Positions 7,412-15,152 of a DNA stretch of 21,288 nucleotides are shown piece by piece (position 1 is the first letter of the stretch; each line of letters opens with the position of its first letter). The position numbers were made by a program, and so were the translations under genes. Under the pieces are notes generated by a model. The model saw nothing but the letters and a program-made list of their open reading frames with translations, was not told the DNA's origin and made no database searches. The DNA is from Rhodobacteraceae bacterium UBA1957 (GTDB lineage Bacteria > Pseudomonadota > Alphaproteobacteria > Rhodobacterales > Rhodobacteraceae): assembly GCA_002336405.1 (NCBI GenBank), contig DDEJ01000089.1, forward strand, positions 1-21,288. Direction: 5' to 3'.

Positions 7412-7423
7412 GTGCTGGATCTA
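7401..7423. repeat. Tandem decamer GCTGGATCTA across two convergent stop codons
   Basis: GCTGGATCTA occurs at 7401–7410 and again at 7414–7423. The first copy supplies the TA of the TAG stop of the plus-strand methyltransferase. The second supplies, on the other strand, the TAG stop of the SDR gene. This looks like a small duplication at the gene junction. Confidence 0.6.
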
Positions 7424-8230
7424 ACGGTCCGAATCTATCGGGGCTGTGGTTTTGTCTGGTGCTTTGAAGATACCAAATTTTCGGGTCAGTTTACGCATGC
7501 CGCCAATCCAGCGATCATAATTGTCGGTCTTGGCGCGCATGTAGCCCAAAACCTGTTTATGGGGCAGGATCAAGAATGTCTCGCGGCGGATGGCCTCTAC
7601 GCAAGCCTCTGCCACCGCTTCAGGCTCCATCATGCCGTCTATGCTTGCGACGTGATCCTCTAGCCCGCGCGTCATTTCGGTGCGCACGGCTTGTGGACAT
7701 AATACCGAAACCTTGATGCCGGCGTCGCCATGGCTCATTGCCAGCCATTCCGCCAGGCCCACGGCGGCGTGTTTGCTCACCCCATAGGGTGCATCGCCGA
7801 CCTGATTAAGCAACCCAGCAGCCGAGGCGGTATTGAGCAGATACCCGCCCCCCCGCGCCGTCATCCGCGGCAGCAAATGGCGGGCCGCCCAGACATGTGC
7901 CATGACATTGACCTGCCAGATCCTTTGCCAGTCGTCATTGGGGACCTCGACGCCACCGCCAACACTGATGCCGGCATTTGAACAAAACAGATCAATGGGG
8001 CCGATGCTGGTTTCGACGGTCTCAATCAATGTGGCGATATCGGCCTCTACTGCGACGTCCAGTTTCAACGCCACGCCACCGATTTGGTCGGCGGTTGTCT
8101 GCGCTCCGGCGAGATCGAGATCAGTGCAGATGACTTTATGTGGTCGTTCGGCGGCAAATCTCAGCGCCATGGCGCGCCCGATCCCCCCCCCAGCACCAGT
8201 GATGACTATTACTTTATTCGCCAGTTCCAT
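7421..8230 (-). CDS. Short-chain dehydrogenase/reductase (classical SDR)
   Basis: The protein is 269 aa. The cofactor loop is TGAGGGIG (11–18). CSNAG (83–87) takes the place of the usual NNAG, and the catalytic residues are Ser136, Tyr149 and Lys153 (YGVSK). The segment after the active site, VLCPQAVRTEMTRG, and the C-terminus with LGYMRAKTDNYDRWIGGMRK match SDRs annotated near beta-oxidation genes in Alphaproteobacteria. Asp37 at the end of the second strand suggests NAD(H) preference. The substrate is unknown. It is the third gene of a minus-strand operon, 44 bp after the enoyl-CoA hydratase, with AAAAGG about 8 nt before its ATG. It is distinct from the SDR at 2684–3505, with a different NNAG motif and C-terminus. 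Confidence 0.92.
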   Translation of the reverse strand: MELANKVIVITGAGGGIGRAMALRFAAERPHKVICTDLDLAGAQTTADQIGGVALKLDVAVEADIATLIETVETSIGPIDLFCSNAGISVGGGVEVPNDDWQRIWQVNVMAHVWAARHLLPRMTARGGGYLLNTASAAGLLNQVGDAPYGVSKHAAVGLAEWLAMSHGDAGIKVSVLCPQAVRTEMTRGLEDHVASIDGMMEPEAVAEACVEAIRRETFLILPHKQVLGYMRAKTDNYDRWIGGMRKLTRKFGIFKAPDKTTAPIDSDR

Positions 8231-8274
8231 CGGTGTGCCTTTTTTCGGTTTGGGGCTGGTTTGACGTCATGCCG

Positions 8275-9051
8275 TCAGCGGTTCAGCCATTTTGGTTTGC
8301 GCTTTTCGACAAAGGCCTGCACGCCCTCTTTGAAATCTTCGGTCTGTGCCAGATCCGTGACTACCTCGCGGCTATAGGCCAGACTATCTGGCAGGCCCTC
8401 GGCCACCGCCAGCGCGTTCAGCACCCGTTTGCTGGCTCTCACGGCCGAGGGTGAGACCGCTGTGATCTGCGCGGCTTTCGCCATTGCCGCATCGAGCAGT
8501 TCGGCTTTTGGCACCACCGCATTGACCACCCCCAGTGCGAGGGCTTCTTGAGCGGTGATGCTGCGACCGGTCAGAACCAGTTCTTGCGCAGCGAGCCGCC
8601 CGATATAGCGGCTGAGGCGCTGCACGCCTCCGGCGGCAGCGAAAAATCCCACTTTGACCTCGGGCAGCGCAAAGGTTGCAGTGTCGGCGCTAAGAATAAT
8701 GTCGCATGATAGTGCGGTCTCAAAACCGCCACCCATGGCGAAGCCGTTGACCGCTGCGATGATTGGTTTTTCCAGATCAAAGCGCTGGGTCAGGCCAGCA
8801 AAGCCCGAGGGGGGCATGTTGCTCTTGCCGCCAGCTGCGGTGAATTTGAGATCATTGCCAGCGGTAAAGGCTTTGTCGCCGGCGCCAGTTAAGACTGCGA
8901 CCCACAGATCAGCGTCGGCTGAATATGCGTCCCAGACCTGCGCCAATTCGTGATGCATGGGGGGGTGCATCGCGTTATATACCTCTGGCCGGTTGAGTGT
9001 GACCTGCAAAATATTGCCGCGGCGCTCTGTGGTGATAAACTCATACCTCAT
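8275..9051 (-). CDS. Enoyl-CoA hydratase (crotonase family) with both catalytic glutamates
   Basis: The protein is 258 aa, the normal length. The motifs are LNRPEVYNAM (19–28), FTAGNDLKF (62–70), AAVNGFAMGGGFETALSCD (99–117) and FALPEVKVGFFAAAGGVQRL (127–146). Glu111 and Glu131 correspond to the two catalytic glutamates of mitochondrial crotonase, so this should be a true syn-hydratase of 2-enoyl-CoA. This contrasts with the plus-strand homologue at 3704–4459. The C-terminal RKPKW is typical. It sits 22 bp after the 3-hydroxyacyl-CoA dehydrogenase gene and is preceded by AAAGGA about 9 nt from the ATG. The pair thus provides hydration and oxidation in beta-oxidation as separate polypeptides. 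Confidence 0.94.
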   Translation of the reverse strand: MRYEFITTERRGNILQVTLNRPEVYNAMHPPMHHELAQVWDAYSADADLWVAVLTGAGDKAFTAGNDLKFTAAGGKSNMPPSGFAGLTQRFDLEKPIIAAVNGFAMGGGFETALSCDIILSADTATFALPEVKVGFFAAAGGVQRLSRYIGRLAAQELVLTGRSITAQEALALGVVNAVVPKAELLDAAMAKAAQITAVSPSAVRASKRVLNALAVAEGLPDSLAYSREVVTDLAQTEDFKEGVQAFVEKRKPKWLNR

Positions 9052-9073
9052 CTGTCATTCCTTTTGGCTAGGG

Positions 9074-10378
9074 TCACGAAGGACGGCCGGTTTTCAGCCC
9101 GCCGGTGTCAATATCTACAAAGTGCCCGCCGGAAGCGGCCAGCGTTTCCAAAAGTTTGGCTGGGGAAAATGCATCGTCTTCATCGCCCAGTTGGTGCATT
9201 TTGGCCAGAATGGCCGCAGCACCGATCTGATCGCCATACCACAGCGGTCCGCCTTTATCTGCGGGCCAGCCATAGCCGTTGCGCCAGATCACATCGATGT
9301 CCGAGGGGCGTTGGACCTTGTTTTCCTCAAGGATTTTCAAGGCCTCGTTGATCATTGGGTAAATACAGGTCTCAATGATGGTTTGCGGCGCCATTGAAAT
9401 GGGGGCGGCGCCGGTCACGCGCTGGATGACCTGCGCCGACACCTGCGAGGGTAAAGGGGTGCGGGAGGCGTCATAATCATAATATCCAGCCTTGGTTTTC
9501 TGGCCGCGGCGATCCAGTTCACACAGCGCATCACGGATCGGGTTTTTGGTGATTGCACCCTTTGACCAACCCAGATCCAGCCCCGCCAGATCGGCCATTT
9601 GAAACGGCCCCATGCGAAATCCAAAGCTGTTCAGCGCCGCGTCGACTTCCCAAGGCATGACGCCTTTGTGCAATAGTTTGAGAGCCTGATTTTGGCGTTT
9701 GAACAAGATGCGGTTGCCGGTGAATCCGGGGCAGACGCCGACGAGTACGGCGGTCTTGTCAATGGTTTTGGCCAGCGCCATGCAGGTCGCTACGATATCG
9801 TCGCCTGTGTGATCTGCGCGTACAACTTCCAGCAGCTTCATCACATTGGCCGGTGAAAAGAAATGCAACCCGATCACGTCTTGTGGGCGTGTCGTCATGG
9901 CGGCAATTGCGTCAATATCAAGCGCTGACGTATTGGTGGCCAAAATTGCACCGGGTTTTGCAATCCGGTCAATTTCGGTAAATATCTTGCGTTTGAGTTC
10001 CATTTCTTCGAACACCGCCTCGATGATCAGATCGCAACCAGCCAAATCGGCAATGGTCAGGCAGCCCTCAAGACGGCCCATGCGGGCCTCGACTTCGGAT
10101 TGTGGAAAACGCCCCTTGTCTGAGCTGCGTTGATAATGCCCCCGCACCACGGACAAGCCACGATCCAGCGCTGCTTGTGTGGTCTCGACAATTTTGACAT
10201 GCAACCCGGCGGTGGCAAAATTCATTGCAATCCCGCCGCCCATGGTGCCGGCGCCGATCACACCGATGCTTTTGATCGGGCGCAGCGCCAGAGCGGTTGG
10301 CAGGCCTGGAACGGTCCAGACGGCCTGTGCTGATTGTGTAATATACTCTGCGGTGTCTTGCGGGGTCGGTGCGGTCAT
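9074..10378 (-). CDS. 3-hydroxyacyl-CoA dehydrogenase, stand-alone C-terminal half of a FadJ/MFE-type enzyme
   Basis: The protein is 434 aa. The first ~35 residues end with VPGLPTALALRPIKSIGV, resembling the linker before the dehydrogenase part of multifunctional beta-oxidation enzymes. The NAD-binding GAGTMGGG is at 42–49. HFFSPANVMKLLEVV (172–186) carries the catalytic His172, partnered by Glu184, and PGFTGNRIL and two C-terminal helical domains follow. Family fusion enzymes are about 700 aa with an N-terminal crotonase domain; that domain is absent and the next gene encodes one. I start at the ATG at 10378 (AAGGA 5 nt upstream); a start at 10465 would add 29 residues without homology. It oxidises (S)-3-hydroxyacyl-CoA with NAD+ and probably leads a three-gene minus-strand operon. 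Confidence 0.93.
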   Translation of the reverse strand: MTAPTPQDTAEYITQSAQAVWTVPGLPTALALRPIKSIGVIGAGTMGGGIAMNFATAGLHVKIVETTQAALDRGLSVVRGHYQRSSDKGRFPQSEVEARMGRLEGCLTIADLAGCDLIIEAVFEEMELKRKIFTEIDRIAKPGAILATNTSALDIDAIAAMTTRPQDVIGLHFFSPANVMKLLEVVRADHTGDDIVATCMALAKTIDKTAVLVGVCPGFTGNRILFKRQNQALKLLHKGVMPWEVDAALNSFGFRMGPFQMADLAGLDLGWSKGAITKNPIRDALCELDRRGQKTKAGYYDYDASRTPLPSQVSAQVIQRVTGAAPISMAPQTIIETCIYPMINEALKILEENKVQRPSDIDVIWRNGYGWPADKGGPLWYGDQIGAAAILAKMHQLGDEDDAFSPAKLLETLAASGGHFVDIDTGGLKTGRPS

Positions 10379-10814
10379 ATGGTATCCTTGTCTTGGTCTA
10401 TCGGGGTCCTGGCCTGTCTGTACAGTGTGGCCACGCTGCATTGATTGCCAGTGCTGTCGTGGCACCGGTGCGCTTGGGCAAGGTCCCTGTTTGCGTGTTC
10501 AAGGCGCGTGTCACCATATTCAGAGTGTACCAAATGTTGGCGCCAAGCAGAATGTTCAAATCAAAACCGTAACCGCAGTCAGGTCGCTTGTCGAAACCTT
10601 ATTTTGCACCTGCACGGTGTCTGGAGCAGAACGTCATTGGCCCGATGTGACGGTGCCAAGTGGCAGGTGACTGGATGCAAGCTGGCCGGATGTCACATGG
10701 CTGGGATGTTTTTTGGATCAATGCGCCGCCGCACAATTGCAACCGCTGGCGTTGCATAGTCGATAGGGACGCCTTAGTAGAGAAGTATCAGTAATTGCAA
10801 TCAGGATATTTAGC
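10379..10814. other. 436-bp divergent intergenic region between the dehydrogenase operon and the ribonuclease D operon
   Basis: I see no protein gene here; open frames on both strands lack family motifs and good ribosome binding sites. It should hold two divergent promoters. There is a perfect 10-bp palindrome, TTGGCGCCAA, at 10537–10546. AATTGCAA is repeated at 10735–10742 and 10793–10800, with a related GTTGCATA near 10751. A weak plus-strand promoter candidate is TTGCAT (10752–10757), 17 bp, TAGTAG (10775–10780). These are candidate operators or chance; nothing identifies a regulator. Confidence 0.45.
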
Positions 10815-11426
10815 GTGGCCAATCATTTATATCAGGGCGATTTGCCCGACGGTTTGGATCTTGGTCCGTTTGTCGCAATCGATTGCGAAACCATGGGTTT
10901 GCACCCCCACCGCGACAGACTGTGTGTGGTGCAATTATCGGGGGGTGACGGCGATGCACATCTGGTGCAAGTGGCGATTGGCCAGACCCAAGCACCCAAC
11001 CTGTGCCGGTTACTTACCAATCCCAAGGTGCTGAAATTGTTTCATTTCGGTCGCTTCGATATCGCCGCGATGTACAAGGCTTTTGGTGCGCTGACTGCAC
11101 CAGTGTATTGCACCAAAATTGCCAGCAAACTCATCCGGACCTATACTGACCGGCATGGGCTGAAAAACCTGTTGCAGGAATTGCTTGACGTGGATGTATC
11201 CAAACAGCAGCAATCCAGCGATTGGGGTAGCCCGCAACTGACTGCAGCGCAGCTCGACTATGCCGCCTCGGATGTGCTGTATCTGCACCGTTTGCGCGAG
11301 GCGCTGAACAAGCGACTTGAACGCGAGGGTCGGATGGAAATGGCGCAGGCCTGTTTTGATTTTCTGCCGATGCGGGCGCAGCTTGATTTGGCGGGCTGGC
11401 CCGAAACCGATATTTTTGCGCATTGA
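10815..11426 (+). CDS. rnd: Ribonuclease D-like 3'-5' exonuclease, short form without HRDC domain
   Basis: The protein is 203 aa. All DEDDy exonuclease motifs are present: AIDCETMGL (Asp23, Glu25), HFGRFDIAAM (Asp82) and LDYAASDVLYL (Tyr149, Asp153). It therefore should be an active 3'-5' ribonuclease, likely trimming tRNA or other structured RNA 3' ends in the cytoplasm. E. coli RNase D is about 375 aa with HRDC domains; this short form ends after the catalytic domain, as do many alphaproteobacterial homologues. The start is GTG at 10815, with CAGGA 8 nt before. kdsD begins 16 bp after the stop, and this gene probably opens the LPS operon, the usual order in Rhodobacterales. The symbol follows the family name; a RNase T-like role cannot be excluded. 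Confidence 0.93.
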   Translation: MANHLYQGDLPDGLDLGPFVAIDCETMGLHPHRDRLCVVQLSGGDGDAHLVQVAIGQTQAPNLCRLLTNPKVLKLFHFGRFDIAAMYKAFGALTAPVYCTKIASKLIRTYTDRHGLKNLLQELLDVDVSKQQQSSDWGSPQLTAAQLDYAASDVLYLHRLREALNKRLEREGRMEMAQACFDFLPMRAQLDLAGWPETDIFAH

Positions 11427-11442
11427 TGGCGGGTCAACCGAG

Positions 11443-12411
11443 ATGACTGAGCAGCGGACATTTCTGGACACAGCCAAGCGGGTGATCCGTGCCGAGGCAG
11501 CCGCGCTGGAACGTTTAGAAAGCGTGCTGGATGACAGCTTGTCGCAGGCGGTGGACTTGCTTTTGAATGCCAAGGGCCGGATCATTGTCAGTGGCATGGG
11601 GAAATCGGGCCATATCGGACGCAAGATAGCCGCCACCTTTGCCAGTACTGGCACGCCTGCTCATTTCGTACACCCCGCCGAGGCCAGCCATGGCGATCTT
11701 GGTATGCTGGCACAGGGGGATGTGGTGCTGGTGCTGTCTAATTCCGGTGAGACGCCCGAGTTGAGTGATATCATCGCCTATACGCGGCGGTTTCAAATTC
11801 CGTTGATTGGTGTTGCCAGCAAAGCCGGTTCGACGTTGATCAAGCAATCGGACGTCGGGCTGGTCTTGCCCGAGGTTGCCGAGGCCTGTGGCACGGGCAT
11901 TGTGCCCACAAGCAGCACCACGATGACACTTGCGCTGGGCGATGCGTTGGCGGTTGCCCTGATGCAGCACCGCAATTTCACTCCGGCGCGGTTTCACGAT
12001 TTCCATCCCGGGGGTAAATTGGGTGCCCGCCTGATGACGGTAAAAGATCTGATGCACGTGGGCGCTGAGATGCCACTGGTGGCGACGTCTGGTCAGATGC
12101 CGCAGGTCTTGATTGAAATCAGCCAAAAAGCCTTTGGCGTGGTTGGGGTTCTAGATGATCACAGCCGCTTGGCCGGAATTATAACTGACGGTGATCTGCG
12201 TCGGCATATGGATGGTCTACTCGAGTATAAAGCGGGTGAAGTTATGACGCCCAACCCCGCGACAATCCAACCTTTGGCCCTGGCAGAAGAGGCGTTGTCG
12301 CTGATGAACGACCGTAAGATCACTTGTTTGTTTGTGTGTGATCTGGAGCGGGCCGGGGAGCCGGTCGGGGTTTTGCACATTCATGACTGTCTTCGCGCTG
12401 GGCTTGGGTGA
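11443..12411 (+). CDS. kdsD: D-arabinose 5-phosphate isomerase (KpsF/GutQ family, SIS plus two CBS domains)
   Basis: The protein is 322 aa, the family's usual length when started at 11443; the frame is open further upstream into the ribonuclease gene, but that extension is not family-like. The SIS domain (about 40–175) has SGMGKSGHIGRK, FVHPAEASHGDLGM, LSNSGETPEL and TSSTTMTLALGDALA. A linker with FHPGGKLG follows, then two CBS repeats, each with LMHVG/VMTPNP openings and GIITDGDLRRHM in the first. The enzyme converts ribulose 5-phosphate to arabinose 5-phosphate, the first committed step to Kdo for LPS inner core. It lies between the ribonuclease gene and lptC, only 3 bp before lptC, matching its role in LPS biogenesis. 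The ribosome binding site is weak. Confidence 0.96.
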   Translation: MTEQRTFLDTAKRVIRAEAAALERLESVLDDSLSQAVDLLLNAKGRIIVSGMGKSGHIGRKIAATFASTGTPAHFVHPAEASHGDLGMLAQGDVVLVLSNSGETPELSDIIAYTRRFQIPLIGVASKAGSTLIKQSDVGLVLPEVAEACGTGIVPTSSTTMTLALGDALAVALMQHRNFTPARFHDFHPGGKLGARLMTVKDLMHVGAEMPLVATSGQMPQVLIEISQKAFGVVGVLDDHSRLAGIITDGDLRRHMDGLLEYKAGEVMTPNPATIQPLALAEEALSLMNDRKITCLFVCDLERAGEPVGVLHIHDCLRAGLG

Positions 12412-12414
12412 CAT

Positions 12415-13020
12415 ATGGTCAGGCTTCCAAACACCTATTCCGGGGTAGTTGCTTGGCTGAAAGTCATCTTGCCGTTGATTGCGCTTGGATTGCTGTCGAC
12501 GTTGTTTTTGTTTTCGCGCGCCCGTACTCCGCCGACATCCTTGCCGTTTCTTGACATTGCGTTGCAAGAGCGGATCAGAGAACAGCAGATCACTGGGCCC
12601 TATTTTGTTGGAACAACCGAAAATGGGTTAAGCTTGACGCTGTCGGCTGATGCAGCCCGTCCCGATAGTGGTGATTTGGGACGTCTATCGGCAGATAATG
12701 TCACGGTGCAGATCAAAACCAAAGCAGAGACGCTGGTCGTTATGTCCTCGCAAAGTGGTGTCCTTGATGTGGGGGCTGATCGGGCGCAATTGACGGGGGG
12801 TGTTTCGCTAAACAGCTCTAGTGGATACACAATTGAAACCGAGGCATTGTATTCGTCGCTGAATAGTCTGCACATTGAGACGGATGGTGAAGTGCGCGGG
12901 GCAGGGCCTGTCGGCAGCTTTCAGGCGGGTAAAATGATTTTGACTTCTGGAAACAAAGATAAAGCCTTGCATTTACTTTTCACAAATGGTGTGATTCTAA
13001 CAAGCAAACAAACCGAATAG
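12415..13020 (+). CDS. lptC: LptC, inner-membrane anchored component of the LPS transporter
   Basis: The protein is 201 aa. One N-terminal membrane segment (about 14–34, WLKVILPLIALGLLSTLFLF) is followed by a periplasmic domain rich in beta-strand-like alternation (LSADNVTVQIKTKAETLV, GVLDVGADRAQLTGGVSL), as expected for the OstA-like jellyroll. LptC links the LptB2FG complex to the LptA bridge and carries LPS away from the inner membrane. Sequence similarity in this family is low, so the call rests on topology, length and position directly before lptA and lptB. It starts 3 bp after the kdsD stop and ends 10 bp before lptA. Confidence 0.9.
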   Translation: MVRLPNTYSGVVAWLKVILPLIALGLLSTLFLFSRARTPPTSLPFLDIALQERIREQQITGPYFVGTTENGLSLTLSADAARPDSGDLGRLSADNVTVQIKTKAETLVVMSSQSGVLDVGADRAQLTGGVSLNSSSGYTIETEALYSSLNSLHIETDGEVRGAGPVGSFQAGKMILTSGNKDKALHLLFTNGVILTSKQTE

Positions 13021-13030
13021 GGTTGAGATA

Positions 13031-13528
13031 GTGCAACGGGCTTGCAAAAATTTTATTTCAGGTATTTTTTTCCTGTTGGTTCCGCTGATCGCAGTAGCGG
13101 AAAACGCAAGCCTCGCCTTTGGAGGAAAAGACCTCGCCGCAGATGCGCCGATTGAAATTACCTCTGAATCCCTCGAAGTCGATCAGAGCAATGGAACGGT
13201 GGTTTTTTCGGGTGATGTGCTGATCAGCCAAGGCGTGTTGCGGCTGTCGGCCGCAAAGGTGCTGGTTAGCTATGACAATGATACATCGATGATTGCGACG
13301 ATCAATGCTAGTGACGGTGTGGTGCTGGTCAGTGGCGCAGAGGCTGCCGAAGCAGATGGCGCAGAATACGATGTGCAATCCCGGACAGTTTTGATGTCGG
13401 GTAATGTGGTTCTAATGCAGGGTAACTTTGCTCTTTCAGCAAAGCAGATGCGCATTGATCTTAAGGATGGATCTGCACAGATGATTGGGCGTGTGAAAAC
13501 GGTCTTGCAACCCAAAAGCAAATCATGA
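13031..13528 (+). CDS. lptA: LptA, periplasmic LPS transport bridge protein (OstA-like domain)
   Basis: The protein is 165 aa. A signal peptide is evident: charged MQRACKNF, a hydrophobic core and likely cleavage after AVA at residue 23. The mature part shows the OstA repeat: APIEITSESLEVDQSNGTVV, FSGDVLISQG, LRLSAAKVLVSY, then GAEYDVQSRTVLMSGNVVL and LSAKQMRIDLKDG. It forms the periplasmic jellyroll filament that carries LPS between LptC and LptD. The start is GTG at 13031, 10 bp after lptC. The stop overlaps the lptB ATG (ATGA), indicating translational coupling. Confidence 0.94.
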   Translation: MQRACKNFISGIFFLLVPLIAVAENASLAFGGKDLAADAPIEITSESLEVDQSNGTVVFSGDVLISQGVLRLSAAKVLVSYDNDTSMIATINASDGVVLVSGAEAAEADGAEYDVQSRTVLMSGNVVLMQGNFALSAKQMRIDLKDGSAQMIGRVKTVLQPKSKS

Positions 13529-14280
13529 CGGCTCCGGCGCTGGTTGCAGAGAATGCCAATGCCGGCCTGAGGGTCGTAAACTTGCGTAAAAGCTATAAGA
13601 ATCGTGTGATTATCCGGGATGTAACTCTGGATTTGGCGCGGGGTGAAGTGGTGGGGCTCTTGGGCCCGAACGGATCTGGCAAGACCACTAGTTTTTATGC
13701 AATCGCCGGGTTGATCATCCCCGAAGCTGGGCAGGTTATTATCGATGGGCAAGACGTAACTGGCTTGCCGATGTATCGCCGGGCAAGACTTGGTATTGGC
13801 TATCTACCTCAGGAAATGTCGATTTTCCGTGGGCTGAGTGTTGAAGATAATATCTTGGCTATTTTGGATATTTCAGTGAAGGACGGGCACAAGAGACGCG
13901 AACGGTTGGAAGAGTTGTTGTCCGACTTTTCCATTGAACATCTGCGGCGTGCACCGGCACTGGCTTTGTCTGGTGGGGAACGACGTCGGGTGGAAATTGC
14001 GCGCTGCCTTGCGGCAAACCCGCGCTATCTGTTGCTCGATGAACCCTTTGCGGGGGTTGACCCAATTTCGGTTGGGGATATCAGGAATCTGGTGACAGAG
14101 CTGAAGACCCGAGGCATCGGGGTGTTGATTACCGACCACAATGTTCGCGAAACGTTGGAAATCGTCGACCGGGCCTATATCCTTCACGAAGGGACGATGC
14201 TGATGTCGGGGTCCCCCGGAGACGTGGTGCAAAATGAAAACGTGCGGCGCGTTTATCTTGGCGATAATTTCAATATTTAA
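13525..14280 (+). CDS. lptB: LptB, ATPase of the LPS export ABC transporter
   Basis: The protein is 251 aa. It is a complete ABC ATPase: Walker A GPNGSGKT (47–54), a Q-loop around YLPQEMSIFRGLSVEDN with the family's Phe-Arg coupling region, signature LSGGERRRVEIAR (148–160), Walker B LLLDEPFAGVDP (169–180) and switch His205 in ITDHNVRET. The SIFRGLSVEDN and RRVEIARCLA wording separates it from branched-chain amino acid ATPases. It powers LPS extraction from the inner membrane together with LptF and LptG, which are encoded elsewhere. About 15 extra N-terminal residues precede the first strand, as in other alphaproteobacterial LptB. In many alphaproteobacteria rpoN follows; here hpf does. Confidence 0.97.
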   Translation: MTAPALVAENANAGLRVVNLRKSYKNRVIIRDVTLDLARGEVVGLLGPNGSGKTTSFYAIAGLIIPEAGQVIIDGQDVTGLPMYRRARLGIGYLPQEMSIFRGLSVEDNILAILDISVKDGHKRRERLEELLSDFSIEHLRRAPALALSGGERRRVEIARCLAANPRYLLLDEPFAGVDPISVGDIRNLVTELKTRGIGVLITDHNVRETLEIVDRAYILHEGTMLMSGSPGDVVQNENVRRVYLGDNFNI

Positions 14281-14304
14281 TGAAAACCGTGGCTTGGTCC
14301 GTGT

Positions 14305-14334
14305 GCCTCCCCCCCTTTTGATGAGGCTTTTGTT
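14305..14334 (+). terminator. Weak intrinsic terminator candidate after lptB
   Basis: GCCTC (14305–14309) can pair with GAGGC (14323–14327) across a 13-nt loop of C and T, followed by TTTTGTT. The stem is only 5 bp, so termination is probably partial. It sits 24 bp after the lptB stop and just before the putative hpf promoter, which it overlaps slightly. Confidence 0.35.
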
Positions 14335-14360
14335 GACAAACAAATCCTCACAGGCATGAT
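14333..14360 (+). promoter_or_regulatory. Candidate promoter of hpf–ptsN
   Basis: A perfect TTGACA (14333–14338), a 16-bp spacer and CATGAT (14355–14360; 4 of 6 matches to the minus-10 consensus) make this the best promoter-like pair in the window. It would give a 5' leader of about 160 nt before hpf, including a stem-loop. Confidence 0.5.
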
Positions 14361-14412
14361 AGAAGTATGGTGGGTTCCGATCAGCGTGCTTGGGGTGTGG
14401 TGCTTTTAAAAT

Positions 14413-14434
14413 GGCTTGCGGCAGCATGCGAGCC
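14413..14434 (+). other. Stem-loop in the putative hpf 5' leader
   Basis: GGCTTGCG (14413–14420) pairs with TGCGAGCC (14427–14434) over 8 bp including two G-U wobbles, with loop GCAGCA. It is flanked by AAATGGC (14409–14415) and GCCATTT (14441–14447), a competing outer pairing that shares bases with the stem. There is no T-run, so it is not a standard terminator. The two mutually exclusive pairings could form a switch, but this is speculation. Confidence 0.35.
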
Positions 14435-14530
14435 GAAAACGCCATTTACCTCTCTTTGTGCCGCTTCACCGTCCCTAATTAAGAGTGGTGCGTGCAACAT
14501 AACATTCTAAAATAACATTAAGGAGTTCAA

Positions 14531-15106
14531 ATGCGCTATCAAATTAGTGGCCAACAAATTAATATTGGCGAAGCCCTACAGAACCATGTTCGCAATGAGC
14601 TTAATGTTATTGTCCAAAAATATGCGGAGCGACCCGTGGGTGCGACCATCAGTTTTTCGAAAGATGCGCATGAATTTGTTTGTGAGGCGACGGTTCACCT
14701 GTCGACGGGGCTGACGGCACAGGCGAAAGCCCGGGCAGTTGAGATTTACGGGGCCTTTGACAATTGTGGCGCAAAAATGGAGAAACAGCTGCGCCGGTAC
14801 AAACGGCGGTTGAAGGATCATCACAAAGATAGACCTGAACCTGTTGCACTTTTTGGGGCATCCCAGTATATTCTAGAGTCTGTTGGCCAGTCGGAAGAAT
14901 CAGAGCCAGACAGTCTAGCACCCGTTATTATCGCCGAAACAGCGACTGGAATACAAAACTTGTCGGTGGGCGAAGCTGTGATGCAGATGGAATTAGCAGG
15001 AGCGCCAGTTTTGGTGTTTCAAAACGAGGGAAGCAAAGGCATTAATGTCGTCTATCGTCGCGATGATGGCAATATAGGATGGATTGAGCCGCAGACCCAG
15101 ACTTGA
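14531..15106 (+). CDS. hpf: Ribosome hibernation promoting factor, long form
   Basis: The protein is 191 aa, the size of long HPF. The N-terminal S30AE/YfiA-like domain (about 1–100) starts MRYQISGQQINIGEALQNHV and has the basic helix KMEKQLRRYKRRLKDHHKD. A variable acidic linker around 115–130 (SEESEPDS) leads to the C-terminal dimerisation domain (about 133–187) with LSVGEAVMQMELAGAPVLVF, INVVYRRDDGNIGWIEP. Long HPF alone dimerises 70S ribosomes to 100S in stationary phase or starvation. A strong AAGGAG lies 7 nt before the ATG. It precedes ptsN by 46 bp, the standard alphaproteobacterial pairing, and probably has its own promoter for growth-phase control. Confidence 0.96.
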   Translation: MRYQISGQQINIGEALQNHVRNELNVIVQKYAERPVGATISFSKDAHEFVCEATVHLSTGLTAQAKARAVEIYGAFDNCGAKMEKQLRRYKRRLKDHHKDRPEPVALFGASQYILESVGQSEESEPDSLAPVIIAETATGIQNLSVGEAVMQMELAGAPVLVFQNEGSKGINVVYRRDDGNIGWIEPQTQT

Positions 15107-15152
15107 GGCAACGCGTTGATTGATCCCCTTTGATTGAGAAAAAGCAGGATTT

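Noticed and set aside
10179..10670. Plus-strand 163-codon frame in and beside the long intergenic region
   Set aside because: Its first 200 bases are antisense to the dehydrogenase, and the rest is Cys-rich and unlike a real protein, with no ribosome binding site.
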